From positions 32,966 through 96,965 of the forward strand of contig NZ_JACIIZ010000021.1 of NCBI RefSeq assembly GCF_014205765.1: DNA of 64,000 nucleotides. The letters run 5' to 3'. The notes under the pieces are model-generated. The model worked only from the letters and a program-made list of their open reading frames with translations. It searched no databases and had not been told where the DNA came from. Numbering within the stretch: position 1 is the stretch's first letter; every line of letters starts with the position of its first letter. Positions 54,443 through 64,000 of this stretch are shown in pieces. A program made the translations under genes and the position numbers. The DNA is from Nitrospirillum iridis. GTDB lineage: Bacteria > Pseudomonadota > Alphaproteobacteria > Azospirillales > Azospirillaceae.

Positions 54443-55135
54443 ATGGTCGCCCCTCAGGTTCCTGGGCCGGCGATGACACCGGACCCCGATGACGCCCTGC
54501 TGCCGGAAGGCGAGGCGGAAGCGGTCGGGGGGGCCAAAAGCCCACTCCGCCGGTGCATCGCCAGCGGGGCGGTCGGATCGAAGGACGGGATGATCCGTTT
54601 TGTCGTCGGCCCCGACGGCACGGTGGTCCCCGACGTGGAGGAAACCCTGCCCGGACGCGGGCTGTGGTTGACGGCGGACCCCGCCTTGGTTGAAAAGGCG
54701 GTCGCCAAGAATTTGTTCGCCAAGGCCGCGCGCCGTTCGGTGCGCACCTCGGCGGACTTGAGGCCCCAAGTGGTGGGGCTGTTGCGTCGTCGTTGTCTGG
54801 ACCTGGTCGGGCTCGCCCGGCGGGGTGGCCAGGCGGTGGCGGGATTTGAGAAGGTGGCTGCGGCGCTGCGCGCCAAGGCCATCGGTACGCGGTCGGGCAT
54901 AGGGCTCAGGCTGGAGGCGTCCGATGGGGCTGCCGACGGCCGGTCCAAGCTGGACGCGCTGTCCCCCGGCATCCCGGTGGTCGATATTTTCGACCGGGGG
55001 GAGCTGGGCATGGCGCTGGGCCGCGATGACGCGGTGCATGCCGTGGTGGGTGCCGGACCTCTGGTCCAGCGCCTGCAGCGGGAGGCGGACAGGCTGCACG
55101 CCCTTATGAGGGGCGTTAGGCCCAGCGCTGGGTAA
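54443..55135 (+). CDS. ylxR: YlxR-family RNA-binding protein with L7Ae-like C-half
   Basis: 230 aa. The DUF448 (YlxR) domain has RRCIASGAVGSKDGMIRFVV and GRGLWLTADP; the usual RxCxxTR motif has become RRCIASG. The second half (from LRRRCLDLVGLARRGGQAVA) is the ribosomal-protein L7Ae/YlxQ-type fold. The fused form is normal in alphaproteobacteria between nusA and infB. Function in RNA binding is known only in outline. Confidence 0.88.
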   Translation: MVAPQVPGPAMTPDPDDALLPEGEAEAVGGAKSPLRRCIASGAVGSKDGMIRFVVGPDGTVVPDVEETLPGRGLWLTADPALVEKAVAKNLFAKAARRSVRTSADLRPQVVGLLRRRCLDLVGLARRGGQAVAGFEKVAAALRAKAIGTRSGIGLRLEASDGAADGRSKLDALSPGIPVVDIFDRGELGMALGRDDAVHAVVGAGPLVQRLQREADRLHALMRGVRPSAG

Positions 55136-55192
55136 GGGATGGCCCGGGGGCAAAGGCCCCGGGGCGACAACGATGAAACAGTCGGATATCGG

Positions 55193-57925
55193 ATGACTGA
55201 CACGAGCGACCAGGACCGCAAGAAGTTGAGCCTTACCGGTCGAGGCAAGCTGGAGCTGAAGAAGACGGTGGACGCGGGATCCGTGCGCCAAAGCTTCTCG
55301 CACGGCCGCACCAAGACCGTTGCGGTTGAGGTCAAGCGCAAGCGAACCTTTGAACAGGGCGCCCGTCCGGGCGTGGCCGATGGCGGCGCCGCCGCCCGTG
55401 CCGCCGCCGAGGGCCGTCCGGCCCAGGGTGGCGGACGCCAGCCCCCCCGCGGTGGCGCCCCCCGCCAACTGACCGACAGCGAACGGGAAGCCCGTTTGCG
55501 CGCCCTGCGCGCCTTGGGCGATGCCGCTCCCATCGAGGATGTGGCCGACGAGCTGCTGGACGAGGTGGTGGCGGACGACCTGCCCGTGGCCGAAGAGGCG
55601 GCACCCGCCCCGGCGCCGGAGCACGTGGTCGAGGAGCCCGTGCCGGGTGAACCCCTGGACGACGAGACCCTGCGTCGCCGCGAGCTCGAAGAGCTGCGGA
55701 TGATCCAGGAAGAGGAGAAGCGCGTCGCCGCCGAAGCGGAGAAGCGTCGCCTCGACGAAGAGAACAAGCGCAAGGAAGCCGAGGCCGCCCGTAAGGAAGC
55801 CGAAGCCCCGCGCCAGGCCCGTCCGGCTGGTGGTGGCGCCGCCACGACCACGACGGCGACCCCCACGACTGCTCCCACCCTGCGGGGCCCCGGGGCGCCG
55901 CGCGTGGACGAGGAGGACGACGACGACGGCCGCCGCAAGGCCAGCGGTCCCGGCGGTCCCGCCAAGACCGCCAAGGCCCCAGCTCCGGCTCCGGCCAAGG
56001 CCGCCAAGGGGGGCGAGCGTCGCCGCAACACCGGCAAGCTGACCATCTCCCAGGCGCTCAGCGATGAGGGCGGTGGCCAGCGCGGCCGCAGCATGGCGGC
56101 CCTCCGCCGTGCCCGTGAACGCGAGAAGCAGCGCCTCAGCGGGCGTCAGGATACCCAAAAAGTGACCCGCGACGTCATCATCCCCGAAGTCATCACCGTG
56201 CAGGAACTGGCCAACCGTATGGCCGAACGCGCGGCGGACGTGATCAAGGCGCTGATGCGCATGGGCGTGATGGCCACCATCACCCAGAACATCGACACCG
56301 ACACCGCCGAGCTGGTGGTGAGCGAGTTCGGCCACCGGCCGCACCGCGTGTCGGAGGCCGACGTCGAAGTGGGCGTGAAGGGCGATCAGGACCGGGACGA
56401 GGATCTGTCGTCGCGTCCGCCGGTCGTCACCGTCATGGGTCACGTCGACCACGGCAAGACCTCGCTGCTGGACGCCCTGCGCCACACCGACGTCGCCAGC
56501 CGCGAGGCCGGCGGCATCACCCAGCACATCGGCGCCTACCAGGTGCAGTTGGCGTCGGGTTCACGCATCACCTTCATCGACACCCCGGGCCACGCCGCCT
56601 TCACCGAGATGCGCGCCCGTGGCGCCAACGTCACGGACGTGGTGGTGCTGGTGGTGGCCGCCGACGACGGCGTCATGCCGCAGACGGTGGAAGCCATCCA
56701 GCACGCCAAGGCGGCTGGGGTTCCGATCATCATCGCCATCAACAAGTGCGACCTGCCCGGCGCGAAGCCGGACCGGGTGCGGCAGGAACTGCTGCAGCAC
56801 GGCCTGGTGGTCGAGGCCATGGGCGGCGAAGTGCTGGACGTGGAAGTGTCGGCCAAGACCGGCAAGGGCCTGGACAAGCTGGAGGAGAACATCCTCCTGC
56901 AGGCGGAAATCCTGGAGCTCAAGGCCAACCCCAACCGCACCGCCGAAGGTGTGGTCGTGGAAGCCAAGCTGGAACGGGGCCGCGGTTCCGTCGCCACCAT
57001 GCTGGTGCAGCGCGGCACACTGAAGGTGGGCGACATCGTCGTCGCCGGCAGCGAGTGGGGCCGCGTGCGCGCCCTGGTCAACGACCGTGGCCAGAACGTG
57101 GAAAGCGCCGGTCCCGCCGCGCCGGTGGAAGTGCTGGGCCTGAACGCCACGCCGCTGGCCGGTGACGAGTTCTCGGTGGTCGAGAGCGAAGGCCGCGCCC
57201 GTGAGATCACCGAATTCCGTCAGCGCAAGAAGCGGGAGGCCCAGGTCGCCCAGTCGGCGCGCGGATCGCTGGAACAGATGTTCAAGCAGATCCAGGCGGG
57301 CGAGGTGAAGGAACTGCCGCTGGTCATCAAGGGCGACGTGCAGGGCTCGATCGAGGCCATCTCCGGCACGCTGGAGAAGCTGTCCGGCAACAATGTCGAG
57401 GTCAAGGTGCGCGTTCTGCACTCCGGTGTGGGCGCCATCAACGAAAGCGACGTCACGCTGGCCAACGCCTCGCGCGGCATCATCATCGGCTTCAACGTCC
57501 GCGCCAATCCGCAGGCCCGTGAAATGGCCAAGCGGGACAACGCGGAAATCCGCTACTACTCGGTCATCTACGACATCATCGACGATGTCCGGGCCCTGTT
57601 GACCGGCATGCTGAAGCCGACGTTGCGCGAACGCTTCCTGGGCAACGCCCAGATCCTGGAGGTGTTCAACATCACCAAGGTCGGCAAGGTCGGCGGTTGC
57701 CGCGTGTCGGAAGGCATCGTCAAGCGCGGGGCGGGTGTCCGCCTGCTGCGCGACAACGTCGTCATCCACGAAGGCACGCTCAAGACCCTCAAGCGCTTCA
57801 AGGACGAGGTCAAGGAAGTGCGCGAAGGGTACGAATGCGGCATGGCGTTCGAGAACTACGACAACATCCAGCCGGGCGACGTCATCGAAGCCTACGAGAT
57901 GGAAGAGGTGGCCCGCGTCCTGTAA
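55193..57925 (+). CDS. infB: Translation initiation factor IF-2
   Basis: Brings initiator tRNA to the ribosome. 910 aa. The long charged N-terminal region (about 1-330) includes Ala/Pro stretches and a Glu/Lys/Arg coiled coil. The G domain has GHVDHGKT (about 414-421), DTPGHAAF (about 462) and NKCD (about 515). Domains II-IV follow. ATG 55193 is chosen because [20 protein letters not shown] is the family N-terminus; an in-frame ATG 54 bases upstream adds unrelated sequence. Confidence 0.96.
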   Translation: MTDTSDQDRKKLSLTGRGKLELKKTVDAGSVRQSFSHGRTKTVAVEVKRKRTFEQGARPGVADGGAAARAAAEGRPAQGGGRQPPRGGAPRQLTDSEREARLRALRALGDAAPIEDVADELLDEVVADDLPVAEEAAPAPAPEHVVEEPVPGEPLDDETLRRRELEELRMIQEEEKRVAAEAEKRRLDEENKRKEAEAARKEAEAPRQARPAGGGAATTTTATPTTAPTLRGPGAPRVDEEDDDDGRRKASGPGGPAKTAKAPAPAPAKAAKGGERRRNTGKLTISQALSDEGGGQRGRSMAALRRAREREKQRLSGRQDTQKVTRDVIIPEVITVQELANRMAERAADVIKALMRMGVMATITQNIDTDTAELVVSEFGHRPHRVSEADVEVGVKGDQDRDEDLSSRPPVVTVMGHVDHGKTSLLDALRHTDVASREAGGITQHIGAYQVQLASGSRITFIDTPGHAAFTEMRARGANVTDVVVLVVAADDGVMPQTVEAIQHAKAAGVPIIIAINKCDLPGAKPDRVRQELLQHGLVVEAMGGEVLDVEVSAKTGKGLDKLEENILLQAEILELKANPNRTAEGVVVEAKLERGRGSVATMLVQRGTLKVGDIVVAGSEWGRVRALVNDRGQNVESAGPAAPVEVLGLNATPLAGDEFSVVESEGRAREITEFRQRKKREAQVAQSARGSLEQMFKQIQAGEVKELPLVIKGDVQGSIEAISGTLEKLSGNNVEVKVRVLHSGVGAINESDVTLANASRGIIIGFNVRANPQAREMAKRDNAEIRYYSVIYDIIDDVRALLTGMLKPTLRERFLGNAQILEVFNITKVGKVGGCRVSEGIVKRGAGVRLLRDNVVIHEGTLKTLKRFKDEVKEVREGYECGMAFENYDNIQPGDVIEAYEMEEVARVL

Positions 57926-57972
57926 GGCGCCGGCCCGTCTTTCCCTCCTGGATTTAGCCCCTGCCTGACATC

Positions 57973-58005
57973 CGGCCGTCCGGTCCAACCCCGGACGGCC
58001 GTTTT
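57973..58005 (+). terminator. Terminator between infB and rbfA
   Basis: CGGCCGTCCGG (57973-57983), TCCAACC, CCGGACGGCCG (57991-58001), then TTTT. Perfect 11-bp stem. It lies inside the cluster, so may modulate rather than end transcription. Confidence 0.85.
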
Positions 58006-58143
58006 GGCCCCTGATACGGGCCGCATACTCGGCCGCCGTTCCATCGATGGAGATGGATGAACCGCTGCCGCTCGGCCGTCCCCGACCGTCCAGGCCGATC
58101 CTGGACCCGACGGTGCCTTCCGAGCCTAATTAGGATTTGACCC

Positions 58144-58641
58144 ATGAGCAGACATGGTGACGCCGACGTGCGCGCCGGCAAGGCCCCTTCTCAACGTCAG
58201 CTGCGCGTGGGCGAGGAACTGCGCCATGCCCTGGCCGACATCCTGCGCCGGGCGGATTTCCGCGATCCCGCCCTGCAGGACCTGAACGTGACGGTCAGCG
58301 AGGTGCGCATCAGCCCCGACCTGAAGAACGCCACCGCCTTCGTCATGCCGCTGGGTGGCGGCCAGCCGGAACAGGTGAAGGCGCTGAACCGCGTGTCGGC
58401 CTACCTGCGCAGCCAGGTGGCCAAGGCCATGCGCCTGCAGCACGTGCCGCGCATCAGCTTCCAGGTTGACGTCTCCTTCGACTACGCCCAGCGCATCGAC
58501 CAGATCCTGCACCGTCCGGATGTGCAGCGGGACCTGGACGCCGAAGCGGCCGCCAAGGCGGCGGCCGGGGTGGCCGATGAAGACGAGGGCGACCAGGACG
58601 GTGCGACCGAGGCGGAGGCGGAGCGCCACGATGGCCCGTAA
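58144..58641 (+). CDS. rbfA: Ribosome-binding factor A
   Basis: 165 aa. Late 30S maturation factor with a KH-type fold. SQRQLRVGEELRHALADILR and TVSEVRISPDLKNATAFVMP are the hallmarks; RISFQVDVSFDYAQRIDQIL closes the fold. A 40-residue Ala/Asp/Glu tail follows. Its end overlaps truB by 11 bases. Confidence 0.94.
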   Translation: MSRHGDADVRAGKAPSQRQLRVGEELRHALADILRRADFRDPALQDLNVTVSEVRISPDLKNATAFVMPLGGGQPEQVKALNRVSAYLRSQVAKAMRLQHVPRISFQVDVSFDYAQRIDQILHRPDVQRDLDAEAAAKAAAGVADEDEGDQDGATEAEAERHDGP

Positions 58642-59572
58642 GCGCAAGGGCCGTCCCCTGCACGGCTGGTTGGTGCTGGATAAGCCCTCGGGCATGACCA
58701 GCACCCAGGCCATGGCCAAGGCCCGCTGGCTGATGCAGGCGGAAAAGGCCGGCCACGCCGGCACGCTGGACCCCATCGCCACCGGCATCCTGCCCATCGC
58801 CTTCGGTGAGGCGACCAAGACCGTGTCCTACGCCATGGACTGCGGCAAAACCTACCGCTTCACCCTTAAGTTTGGCGAGGCGCGCACCACCGACGATCTG
58901 GCGGGCGAGGTGACGGCGACCCACGATCATCGTCCCAGCGACGAGGCGATCGAGGCGGCGCTGGAGGCCTTTGTGGGGCGGATCAGCCAGGTTCCCCCCC
59001 AATTCTCCGCCATCAAGGTGGCGGGCGAGCGCGCCTATGATTTGGCGCGTGAGGGGGAGCGGGTGGATCTGGCACCGCGCATCGTGCGGGTGGACAGCTT
59101 CCTGCTGACCGGCCGCCCGGATGCCGACCATGCCGAGTTCGAGGTGGAGTGCGGCAAGGGCACCTATATGCGCTCGCTGGCTCGCGATCTGGCCCTGGCG
59201 TTGGGTACCGTGGGGCACGTCGCCGTCCTGCGCCGGCTGCGGGTCGGGCAGTTCACCATGGACCGGGCGATTTCGCTTGACGAATTGGAACGGGTGGCGC
59301 AGACACCCACGGTCGAAGGACTTCTGCAACCGATCGAGACCGCGCTGGACGACATCCCGGCGCTGGCCCTGGCGGAAGCGGAAGCGCACCGACTGAGACA
59401 CGGACAAACGGTGGCGCTGCTGCGCCGTCACGATCTGGAACGGCTGCAAGCCATCCATGATCGACTGGCGGGCGGGGAGCCCATCGCGCTTGCCATTTCA
59501 GGTGGCAAGCCGGTGGCGTTGGTTCATGTCGAGGGGGCGGAGGTCCGTCCGGTGCGCGTTTTGAACCTCTAA
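58631..59572 (+). CDS. truB: tRNA pseudouridine-55 synthase
   Basis: 313 aa. Catalytic Asp47 in GHAGTLDPIATGILPIAFGE, LDKPSGMTS at the N-terminus, and KGTYMRSLARDLALALG later. The start ATG 58631 lies inside the end of rbfA in another frame, showing translational coupling. Modifies U55 in the T-loop of tRNAs. Confidence 0.95.
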   Translation: MARKRKGRPLHGWLVLDKPSGMTSTQAMAKARWLMQAEKAGHAGTLDPIATGILPIAFGEATKTVSYAMDCGKTYRFTLKFGEARTTDDLAGEVTATHDHRPSDEAIEAALEAFVGRISQVPPQFSAIKVAGERAYDLAREGERVDLAPRIVRVDSFLLTGRPDADHAEFEVECGKGTYMRSLARDLALALGTVGHVAVLRRLRVGQFTMDRAISLDELERVAQTPTVEGLLQPIETALDDIPALALAEAEAHRLRHGQTVALLRRHDLERLQAIHDRLAGGEPIALAISGGKPVALVHVEGAEVRPVRVLNL

Positions 59573-59587
59573 GTGACGGAGACGACG

Positions 59588-59857
59588 ATGTCGATCACTG
59601 CCGAGCGCAAGCAGGCGCTCATCAACGAGTACAAGACCGCCGAGAGCGACACCGGTTCGCCCGAGGTGCAGGTGGCGATCCTGACGGAACGCATCACCAA
59701 CCTGACCGATCACATGAAGTCCCATAACAAGGACTTCCACTCCCGCCGTGGCCTGCTGGTCATGGTGAGCCAGCGCCGCAGCCTGCTGGACTACCTGAAG
59801 CGCAAGGACGCCGCCCGCTACACGTCGCTGATCCAGCGTCTGGGCCTGCGTCGCTAA
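59588..59857 (+). CDS. rpsO: 30S ribosomal protein S15
   Basis: 89 aa, the standard length. [20 protein letters not shown] and [20 protein letters not shown] (16S rRNA contact region) are typical. ATG 59588 is preferred over the in-frame GTG 59573 (five extra residues). Sits 15 bases after truB and 296 before pnp. Confidence 0.97.
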   Translation: MSITAERKQALINEYKTAESDTGSPEVQVAILTERITNLTDHMKSHNKDFHSRRGLLVMVSQRRSLLDYLKRKDAARYTSLIQRLGLRR

Positions 59858-60017
59858 GGGGATGATCCGGACGACGCCCCTGGCGCGCGTGACCGCAATC
59901 ATCGGTGGCGCCGCCCACCCGCCATCCGGCGGGCTGGTGCCCCGACGTGGCCGCATCGCGCCGGGACTCCCGTCCGGTCGAACCACCAGCGCTTCGGTTT
60001 TGGGTATTGAGTAGTAA

Positions 60018-60051
60018 AGATGGCCAGCCGGGTGGACCCGGCTGGCCATCT
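60018..60051 (+). terminator. 15-bp perfect hairpin between rpsO and pnp
   Basis: AGATGGCCAGCCGGG (60018-60032), TGGA loop, CCCGGCTGGCCATCT (60037-60051). No T-run, so partial terminator or RNase III site as in the rpsO-pnp junction of E. coli (inference). The rest of the 59858-60153 gap shows no gene. Confidence 0.6.
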
Positions 60052-60153
60052 GTCATTTAAAGAGTTTCTAACGCGGGTGCTGCCGATAGGGCCCCGGCTC
60101 GGCCGTCCAATCCGGGACGTGTTCACCGAGTATCGGATGGAAGGATAGACGAT

Positions 60154-62283
60154 ATGTTCAAAGTGTTCCGTAAAGAGATGGAATGGGGCGGCCGCAAGTT
60201 GGTCTTGGAGACGGGCAAGGTCGCCCGCCAGGCCGATGGCGCCGTCATCGCCACCTACGGCGACACGGTCGTGCTCTGCACCGCCGTTGGCGCCAAGTCG
60301 GCCAAGCCGGGTGTGGATTTCTTCCCGCTGACCGTCAACTACCAGGAAAAGGCGTTCGCCGCCGGCAAGATCCCGGGCGGTTTCTTCAAGCGCGAAGGCC
60401 GGCCGACCGAGAAGGAGGTGCTGACCTCCCGCCTCATCGACCGTCCCATCCGCCCGCTGTTCGTCGACGGCTTCCGCAACGAAGTGCAGGTCGTCTGCAC
60501 CGTGCTGAGCCATGACCTCGAGAACGATCCCGACATCGTCGCGATGATCGGCGCCTCCGCCGCCCTGACGCTGTCCGGCCTGCCCTTCCTGGGCCCCATC
60601 GGCGGCGCCCGCGTCGGCTACAAGGATGGCGAGTTCATCCTGAACCCGACGCTGGAGCAGGTCGAGACCACCGACCTGGACCTGGTGGTCGCCGGTACGC
60701 AGGAAGGCGTGCTGATGGTCGAGTCGGAGGCCAAGGAGCTGTCCGAAGAGATCATGCTGACGGCCGTCATGTTCGGCCACACCGCCTTCCAGCCGGTGAT
60801 CAACCTGATCATCGACCTGGCCGAGCAGGCCGCCAAGGACCCGTGGGACCTGCCGGCCCCGGCCTATGACAAGGCGGCCCTGAAGTCCGCGCTGAATGAT
60901 CTGGTGGGCGCCGACATCCGCGCCGCCTACACCAAGACCGTGAAGCAGGAGCGCTACGAGGCCGTCGGCGCCGCCAAGAAGAAGGCGATCGAGGCCTTCA
61001 CCGCTGATGGCGCCTACGCCACCGAAGCCGTCGCCACCACCTTCAAGGACCTGGAAGCCGACGTGTTGCGTGGTTCGGTGCTCAGCACCGGCAAGCGCAT
61101 CGACGGCCGCAGCACCAGCGACATCCGCCCCATCGTGGCGGAAGTGGGCGTGCTGCCCCGGGCCCACGGCTCGTCCCTGTTCACCCGCGGCGAGACCCAG
61201 GCCCTGGTGGTCGCCACCCTGGGCACCGCCCAGGATGAGCAGATCGTGGACGCGCTGGAAGGCGAATACCGCGAAAACTTCATGCTGCACTACAACTTCC
61301 CCCCGTACTCGGTGGGTGAAGCCGGCCGTATGGGCAGCCCGGGCCGCCGTGAAATCGGCCATGGCAAGCTGGCGTGGCGCGCCGTCCACCCGCTGCTGCC
61401 GGCCAAGGAGCAGTTCCCCTACACCCTGCGCCTGGTCTCGGAAATCACCGAGTCCAACGGCTCGTCCTCGATGGCCACCGTCTGCGGCACCTCGCTGGCG
61501 CTGATGGATGCCGGCGTGCCGCTGCCGCGCCCCGTGGCTGGCATCGCCATGGGCCTGATCAAGGAAGACACCGGCGTCGCCGTGCTGTCCGACATCCTGG
61601 GTGACGAGGATCACCTGGGCGACATGGACTTCAAGGTGGCCGGCACCGAAGCGGGCGTGACCGCCCTGCAGATGGACATCAAGATCACCTCGATCACCGA
61701 GGAGATCATGAAGGTCGCGCTGGGTCAGGCCAAGGACGGCCGCCTGCACATCCTGGGCGAGATGGCCAAGGCCATCGGCGGCGCCCGCGACGCGGTCAAC
61801 CAGAACGCCCCGCGCATCACCGTGATCAACATCCCCAAGGAGAAGATCCGCGACGTGATCGGCTCCGGCGGCAAGGTGATCCGCGAGATCGTGGAGCAGA
61901 CCGGCGCCAAGATCGACATCGAGGATGACGGCACCGTGAAGGTGGCGGCCGTGGACAGCAAGGCGTCCGACGCGGCCATCAAGTGGATCAAGGGCATCGT
62001 CGCCGAGCCCGAGCTGGGCGAGATCTATGTCGGCAAGGTCGTCAAGGTCATGGACTTCGGCGCCTTCGTGAACTTCCTGGGGGCCCGTGACGGCCTGGTC
62101 CACATCTCCGAACTCTCGCCGCAGCGCGTGGCCAAGGTGACGGACGTGGTCAACCAGGGCGACGAGGTCAAGGTGAAGGTCCTGGGCTTCGACGATCGCG
62201 GCAAGGTGAAGCTGTCGATGAAGGTCGTCGACCAGGCCACCGGTGAGGATCTGAGCAAGAAGGACAAGGCGGAGGAGGCCTAA
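60154..62283 (+). CDS. pnp: Polyribonucleotide nucleotidyltransferase (PNPase)
   Basis: 3'-5' phosphorolytic exonuclease of the RNA degradosome. 709 aa. It has two RNase-PH domains (first with [20 protein letters not shown], second with [20 protein letters not shown]), a KH domain ([20 protein letters not shown] at about 570) and a C-terminal S1 domain ([19 protein letters not shown]). Complete and ordinary. Confidence 0.97.
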   Translation: MFKVFRKEMEWGGRKLVLETGKVARQADGAVIATYGDTVVLCTAVGAKSAKPGVDFFPLTVNYQEKAFAAGKIPGGFFKREGRPTEKEVLTSRLIDRPIRPLFVDGFRNEVQVVCTVLSHDLENDPDIVAMIGASAALTLSGLPFLGPIGGARVGYKDGEFILNPTLEQVETTDLDLVVAGTQEGVLMVESEAKELSEEIMLTAVMFGHTAFQPVINLIIDLAEQAAKDPWDLPAPAYDKAALKSALNDLVGADIRAAYTKTVKQERYEAVGAAKKKAIEAFTADGAYATEAVATTFKDLEADVLRGSVLSTGKRIDGRSTSDIRPIVAEVGVLPRAHGSSLFTRGETQALVVATLGTAQDEQIVDALEGEYRENFMLHYNFPPYSVGEAGRMGSPGRREIGHGKLAWRAVHPLLPAKEQFPYTLRLVSEITESNGSSSMATVCGTSLALMDAGVPLPRPVAGIAMGLIKEDTGVAVLSDILGDEDHLGDMDFKVAGTEAGVTALQMDIKITSITEEIMKVALGQAKDGRLHILGEMAKAIGGARDAVNQNAPRITVINIPKEKIRDVIGSGGKVIREIVEQTGAKIDIEDDGTVKVAAVDSKASDAAIKWIKGIVAEPELGEIYVGKVVKVMDFGAFVNFLGARDGLVHISELSPQRVAKVTDVVNQGDEVKVKVLGFDDRGKVKLSMKVVDQATGEDLSKKDKAEEA

Positions 62284-62352
62284 GCCTCCTCGACCTGATC
62301 CGATTTAAGACCGAGGCATCCGGCCCTAGCCGATGCCTTTGGGTCAAGGATT

Positions 62353-62383
62353 AAGCCGCCCGGGGTAGCCTGGGCGGCTTTTT
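62353..62383 (+). terminator. Intrinsic terminator after pnp
   Basis: AAGCCGCCC (62353-62361) pairs with GGGCGGCTT (62372-62380), then TTT. End of the rimP-pnp cluster. Confidence 0.88.
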
Positions 62384-62689
62384 CTATATCTATCGCGCAC
62401 TGGGAACGATTCATTTATGGCAAAGTCTGGGCAGTAATCCGGTTTGGTCATGAAATAAGACCCGAGTATTGATTTCCAACCATGCGCTGAGAACATGGAA
62501 AGTGTGATGCTGCTCACAGGTCATCGCCGACGATAGGGCGTAATGAATCGGTCATCCACCAGTAGTTATCGGAAATAGTAACGCGGTGGATTTGAAGGCG
62601 ATAACCATACATCGCCAAGACGCGCCCAAGTTTTATTGTTTGCAACAATGAAACAATGGCGAATTTAGGGACTCAAAAGGAGAATCACC
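62384..62689 (+). promoter_or_regulatory. AT-richer promoter region of the outer-membrane protein gene
   Basis: 306 bases with clearly lower GC than the flanks. It contains the CRP-type site (62503-62518), a palindrome ATTGTT TGC AACAAT (62635-62649) 40 bases before the ATG, and the ribosome site AAAAGGAG. A possible -10 is AATAGTAA near 62573. Confidence 0.5.
62503..62518. promoter_or_regulatory. CRP/FNR-family operator
   Basis: TGTGA, six bases (TGCTGC), TCACA: a perfect match to the E. coli CRP consensus half-sites. It is 170 bases upstream of the beta-barrel gene. Confidence 0.55.
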
Positions 62690-63337
62690 ATGTCGCATTT
62701 GCGTACTCTTGTCTTGGCCGCGTCGGCTCTGGTTGCGGTCGCCGCGACCCCGGCTCTGGCGCAGAGCACGTTCGATGGCGGCTATGTTGGTGCCAATGCC
62801 GGCTATGACTGGTTCGGCGCGCATCCGCGCGCCAAGGTCGCCGGCCAGCAAAGCACGCCGGACAATCAGGCGCAGGGCTTCAACGGCGGCATCTTCGGCG
62901 GCTACGGCCAGACCTTCGACAACATCTACCTGGGTGGCGAAGGCGAGGTGAACTTCTATACCGCCGACCGTACCTTCGGTGACGCGCTGGGCAACTACCG
63001 CGTCCAGCCCGACTATGGCTTCGGCGTCAGCGCCCGTGTCGGCTACGTGGTTCAGCCCGACCTGCTGCTCTTCGGCCGCGTGGGCTGGCAGCACACCAAT
63101 GTCGACTTCAACACCATCCAGCCGGGCAGCGCCGGCGTGCCGCAGCGCTACAGCCAGGAATTCGATGGCGTCCGGTACGGCGTGGGTGGCGATTACGCCA
63201 TCGACGAGCACCTGTTCACCCGCATCGAGTACGACTACACCGACTACTCGCACACCTCCCGCACCCTCGCCGCCGGCGAAGTCCGCAACATGCCGGATGA
63301 AAGCCTGGTCCGCGTCGGCTTGGGCCTGCGCTTCTAA
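62690..63337 (+). CDS. Small outer-membrane beta-barrel protein (Omp25/opacity type)
   Basis: 215 aa. Signal peptide cleaved after PALA (residue 24). GGYVGANAGYDWFG, NGGIFGGYGQTFDNIYLGGE and FTRIEYDYTDYSH show the alternating pattern of an eight-stranded barrel. The last residue is Phe (LVRVGLGLRF), the usual barrel C-terminus recognised by BamA. Omp25/RopB-like proteins are abundant in alphaproteobacteria. Confidence 0.88.
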   Translation: MSHLRTLVLAASALVAVAATPALAQSTFDGGYVGANAGYDWFGAHPRAKVAGQQSTPDNQAQGFNGGIFGGYGQTFDNIYLGGEGEVNFYTADRTFGDALGNYRVQPDYGFGVSARVGYVVQPDLLLFGRVGWQHTNVDFNTIQPGSAGVPQRYSQEFDGVRYGVGGDYAIDEHLFTRIEYDYTDYSHTSRTLAAGEVRNMPDESLVRVGLGLRF

Positions 63338-63405
63338 CAGAAGAACCTGAAGCAGATCGCCCGAAGGCGGGTTAGCGTCCGAGAGCGTGGTGGAAAATCG
63401 GTGAT

Positions 63406-63437
63406 CGCCCGGGGTGGGGCATGCCCCACCCCGGGCG
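63406..63437. repeat. Perfect 32-bp palindrome between the barrel gene and the transposase
   Basis: CGCCCGGGGTGGGG in each orientation around a central GCATGC-type core: positions 63406-63437 equal their own reverse complement with no loop. No T-run follows. It may belong to the left end of the insertion sequence or be the barrel gene's terminator. Confidence 0.8.
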
Positions 63438-63517
63438 GCGGCGGGCGGGAGGTGGTCATTGGTCCGGTCGGCTAGAGTGGAGTTGCGACACTTCCTCTTG
63501 CCCAAAGGACCTTCCCA

Positions 63518-64000
63518 ATGACCGACGACAGTATGGCACTGGTGGATTTGCTACAGAAGGCCGGAGACGGCGATTTCCTGCGCAGCGTCGCGGAGACGGT
63601 GCTGCAGATGCTGATGGAGGCTGACGTTGAAGGCCAGATCGGCGCCGGCCGGCACGAACGGTCGGCCGAGCGGCTGACGCACCGCAACGGCTATCGCGAC
63701 CGCGCCCTGGACACGCGGCTGGGAACGCTGAACCTGCGCATTCCCAAGCTGCGGCAGGGCAGCTATTTCCCGCCCTTCCTGGAGGCGCGCAAGACCAGCG
63801 AGAAGGCGCTGGTGGCGGTGATCCAGGAGGCCTGGATCGGCGGCGTCTCCACCCGGCGGGTGGACGAGCTGGCGCAGGCCATGGGGCTGTCCGGCATCTC
63901 CAAATCGACGGTGTCCAAGCTGTGCCGGGACATCGATGAGCGGGTCCAGGCCTTCCTGGGCCGCCCGCTGACGGGCGACTGGCCCTATCTGTGGCTGGAC
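63518..64000 (+). CDS. IS256-family (mutator-type) transposase, cut by the right edge
   Basis: 161 codons are visible from ATG 63518 and the frame stays open to the window end. Family signs: the N-terminal region with LTHRNGYRDRALDTRLGTLN and LRIPKLRQGSYFPPFLE, GGVSTRRVDELAQAMG, SKSTVSKLCRDIDERVQAFL, and the segment ending YLWLD. The final Asp at the window edge is the likely first residue of the DDE catalytic triad. The start is supported by position only (weak ribosome site). The left inverted repeat is not identified; it should lie within 63340-63517. Confidence 0.9.
   Translation, partial: MTDDSMALVDLLQKAGDGDFLRSVAETVLQMLMEADVEGQIGAGRHERSAERLTHRNGYRDRALDTRLGTLNLRIPKLRQGSYFPPFLEARKTSEKALVAVIQEAWIGGVSTRRVDELAQAMGLSGISKSTVSKLCRDIDERVQAFLGRPLTGDWPYLWLD

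Noticed and set aside
54389..56527. Long minus-strand open frames opposite ylxR and infB
   Set aside because: Antisense shadow; no domain pattern, and the plus-strand products are unambiguous.
1..64000. CRISPR array, prophage or integron
   Set aside because: No regularly spaced direct repeats, cas genes, phage structural genes or integrase were seen.

Overview
The window is about 64 kb of GC-rich bacterial chromosome from an alphaproteobacterium. The evidence is the ppsR/hemE origin-type intergenic region, the hemE-hemH-hemJ-rho order, a SAM-II riboswitch in front of metZ, a MucR/Ros regulator, HemJ-type haem synthesis and an olsB-olsA ornithine-lipid pair. Gene order (glnD-murJ-trpS; nfu; tsaB-rimI; miaB-phoH-ybeY-corC-lnt-xre-metK-trmB; rimP-nusA-ylxR-infB-rbfA-truB-rpsO-pnp) fits the Rhodospirillales, probably an Azospirillaceae relative. 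That placement is inference; no rRNA or tRNA gene was seen.

Left end (1-7.2 kb): aroE (cut by the window edge), maf and ppsR run leftward. hemE, hemH, hemJ and rho run rightward. Between ppsR and hemE lies about 0.46 kb with five DnaA-box-like 9-mers, very likely the chromosomal replication origin. Strand polarity flips exactly there. Most genes to the right are on the plus strand, i.e. co-directional with replication.

7.3-11.4 kb: an unusual two-gene signalling pair (NarL-type response regulator plus a histidine-domain protein lacking an ATPase domain), secB, a SAM-II riboswitch controlling metZ, and a phasin-like gene behind a 12-bp-arm palindrome. 11.8-25 kb: glnD, murJ, trpS, a TauE/SafE transporter with its TIGR02186 partner, a universal stress protein, nfu, a Bax-like glucosaminidase, a RutE-like nitroreductase, a VanX-type dipeptidase and the tsaB-rimI pair. 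25-36.8 kb: tusA-like gene and mucR diverging over a palindromic operator, olsB-olsA, then the tightly overlapping miaB-phoH-ybeY-corC-lnt run, an XRE regulator, metK and trmB.

36.8-52 kb is a more variable stretch. It holds two beta-lactamase-fold hydrolases, an alpha/beta hydrolase divergent from two glycosyltransferases, thrS, infC (apparently starting at AUA), mtnA, a LuxR regulator, and mtnK plus a class II aldolase. mtnA, mtnK and the aldolase together look like a methylthioadenosine/5'-deoxyadenosine DHAP shunt. Related hairpin-forming repeats sit in three intergenic gaps (about 23.1, 36.9 and 44.1 kb).

52-62.3 kb is the classic rimP-nusA-ylxR-infB-rbfA-truB-rpsO-pnp expression cluster. 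It is preceded by a promoter and terminator pair that could make a short RNA. The right end has a CRP-type site upstream of a small outer-membrane beta-barrel gene, a perfect 32-bp palindrome, and the start of an IS256-family transposase cut by the window edge.
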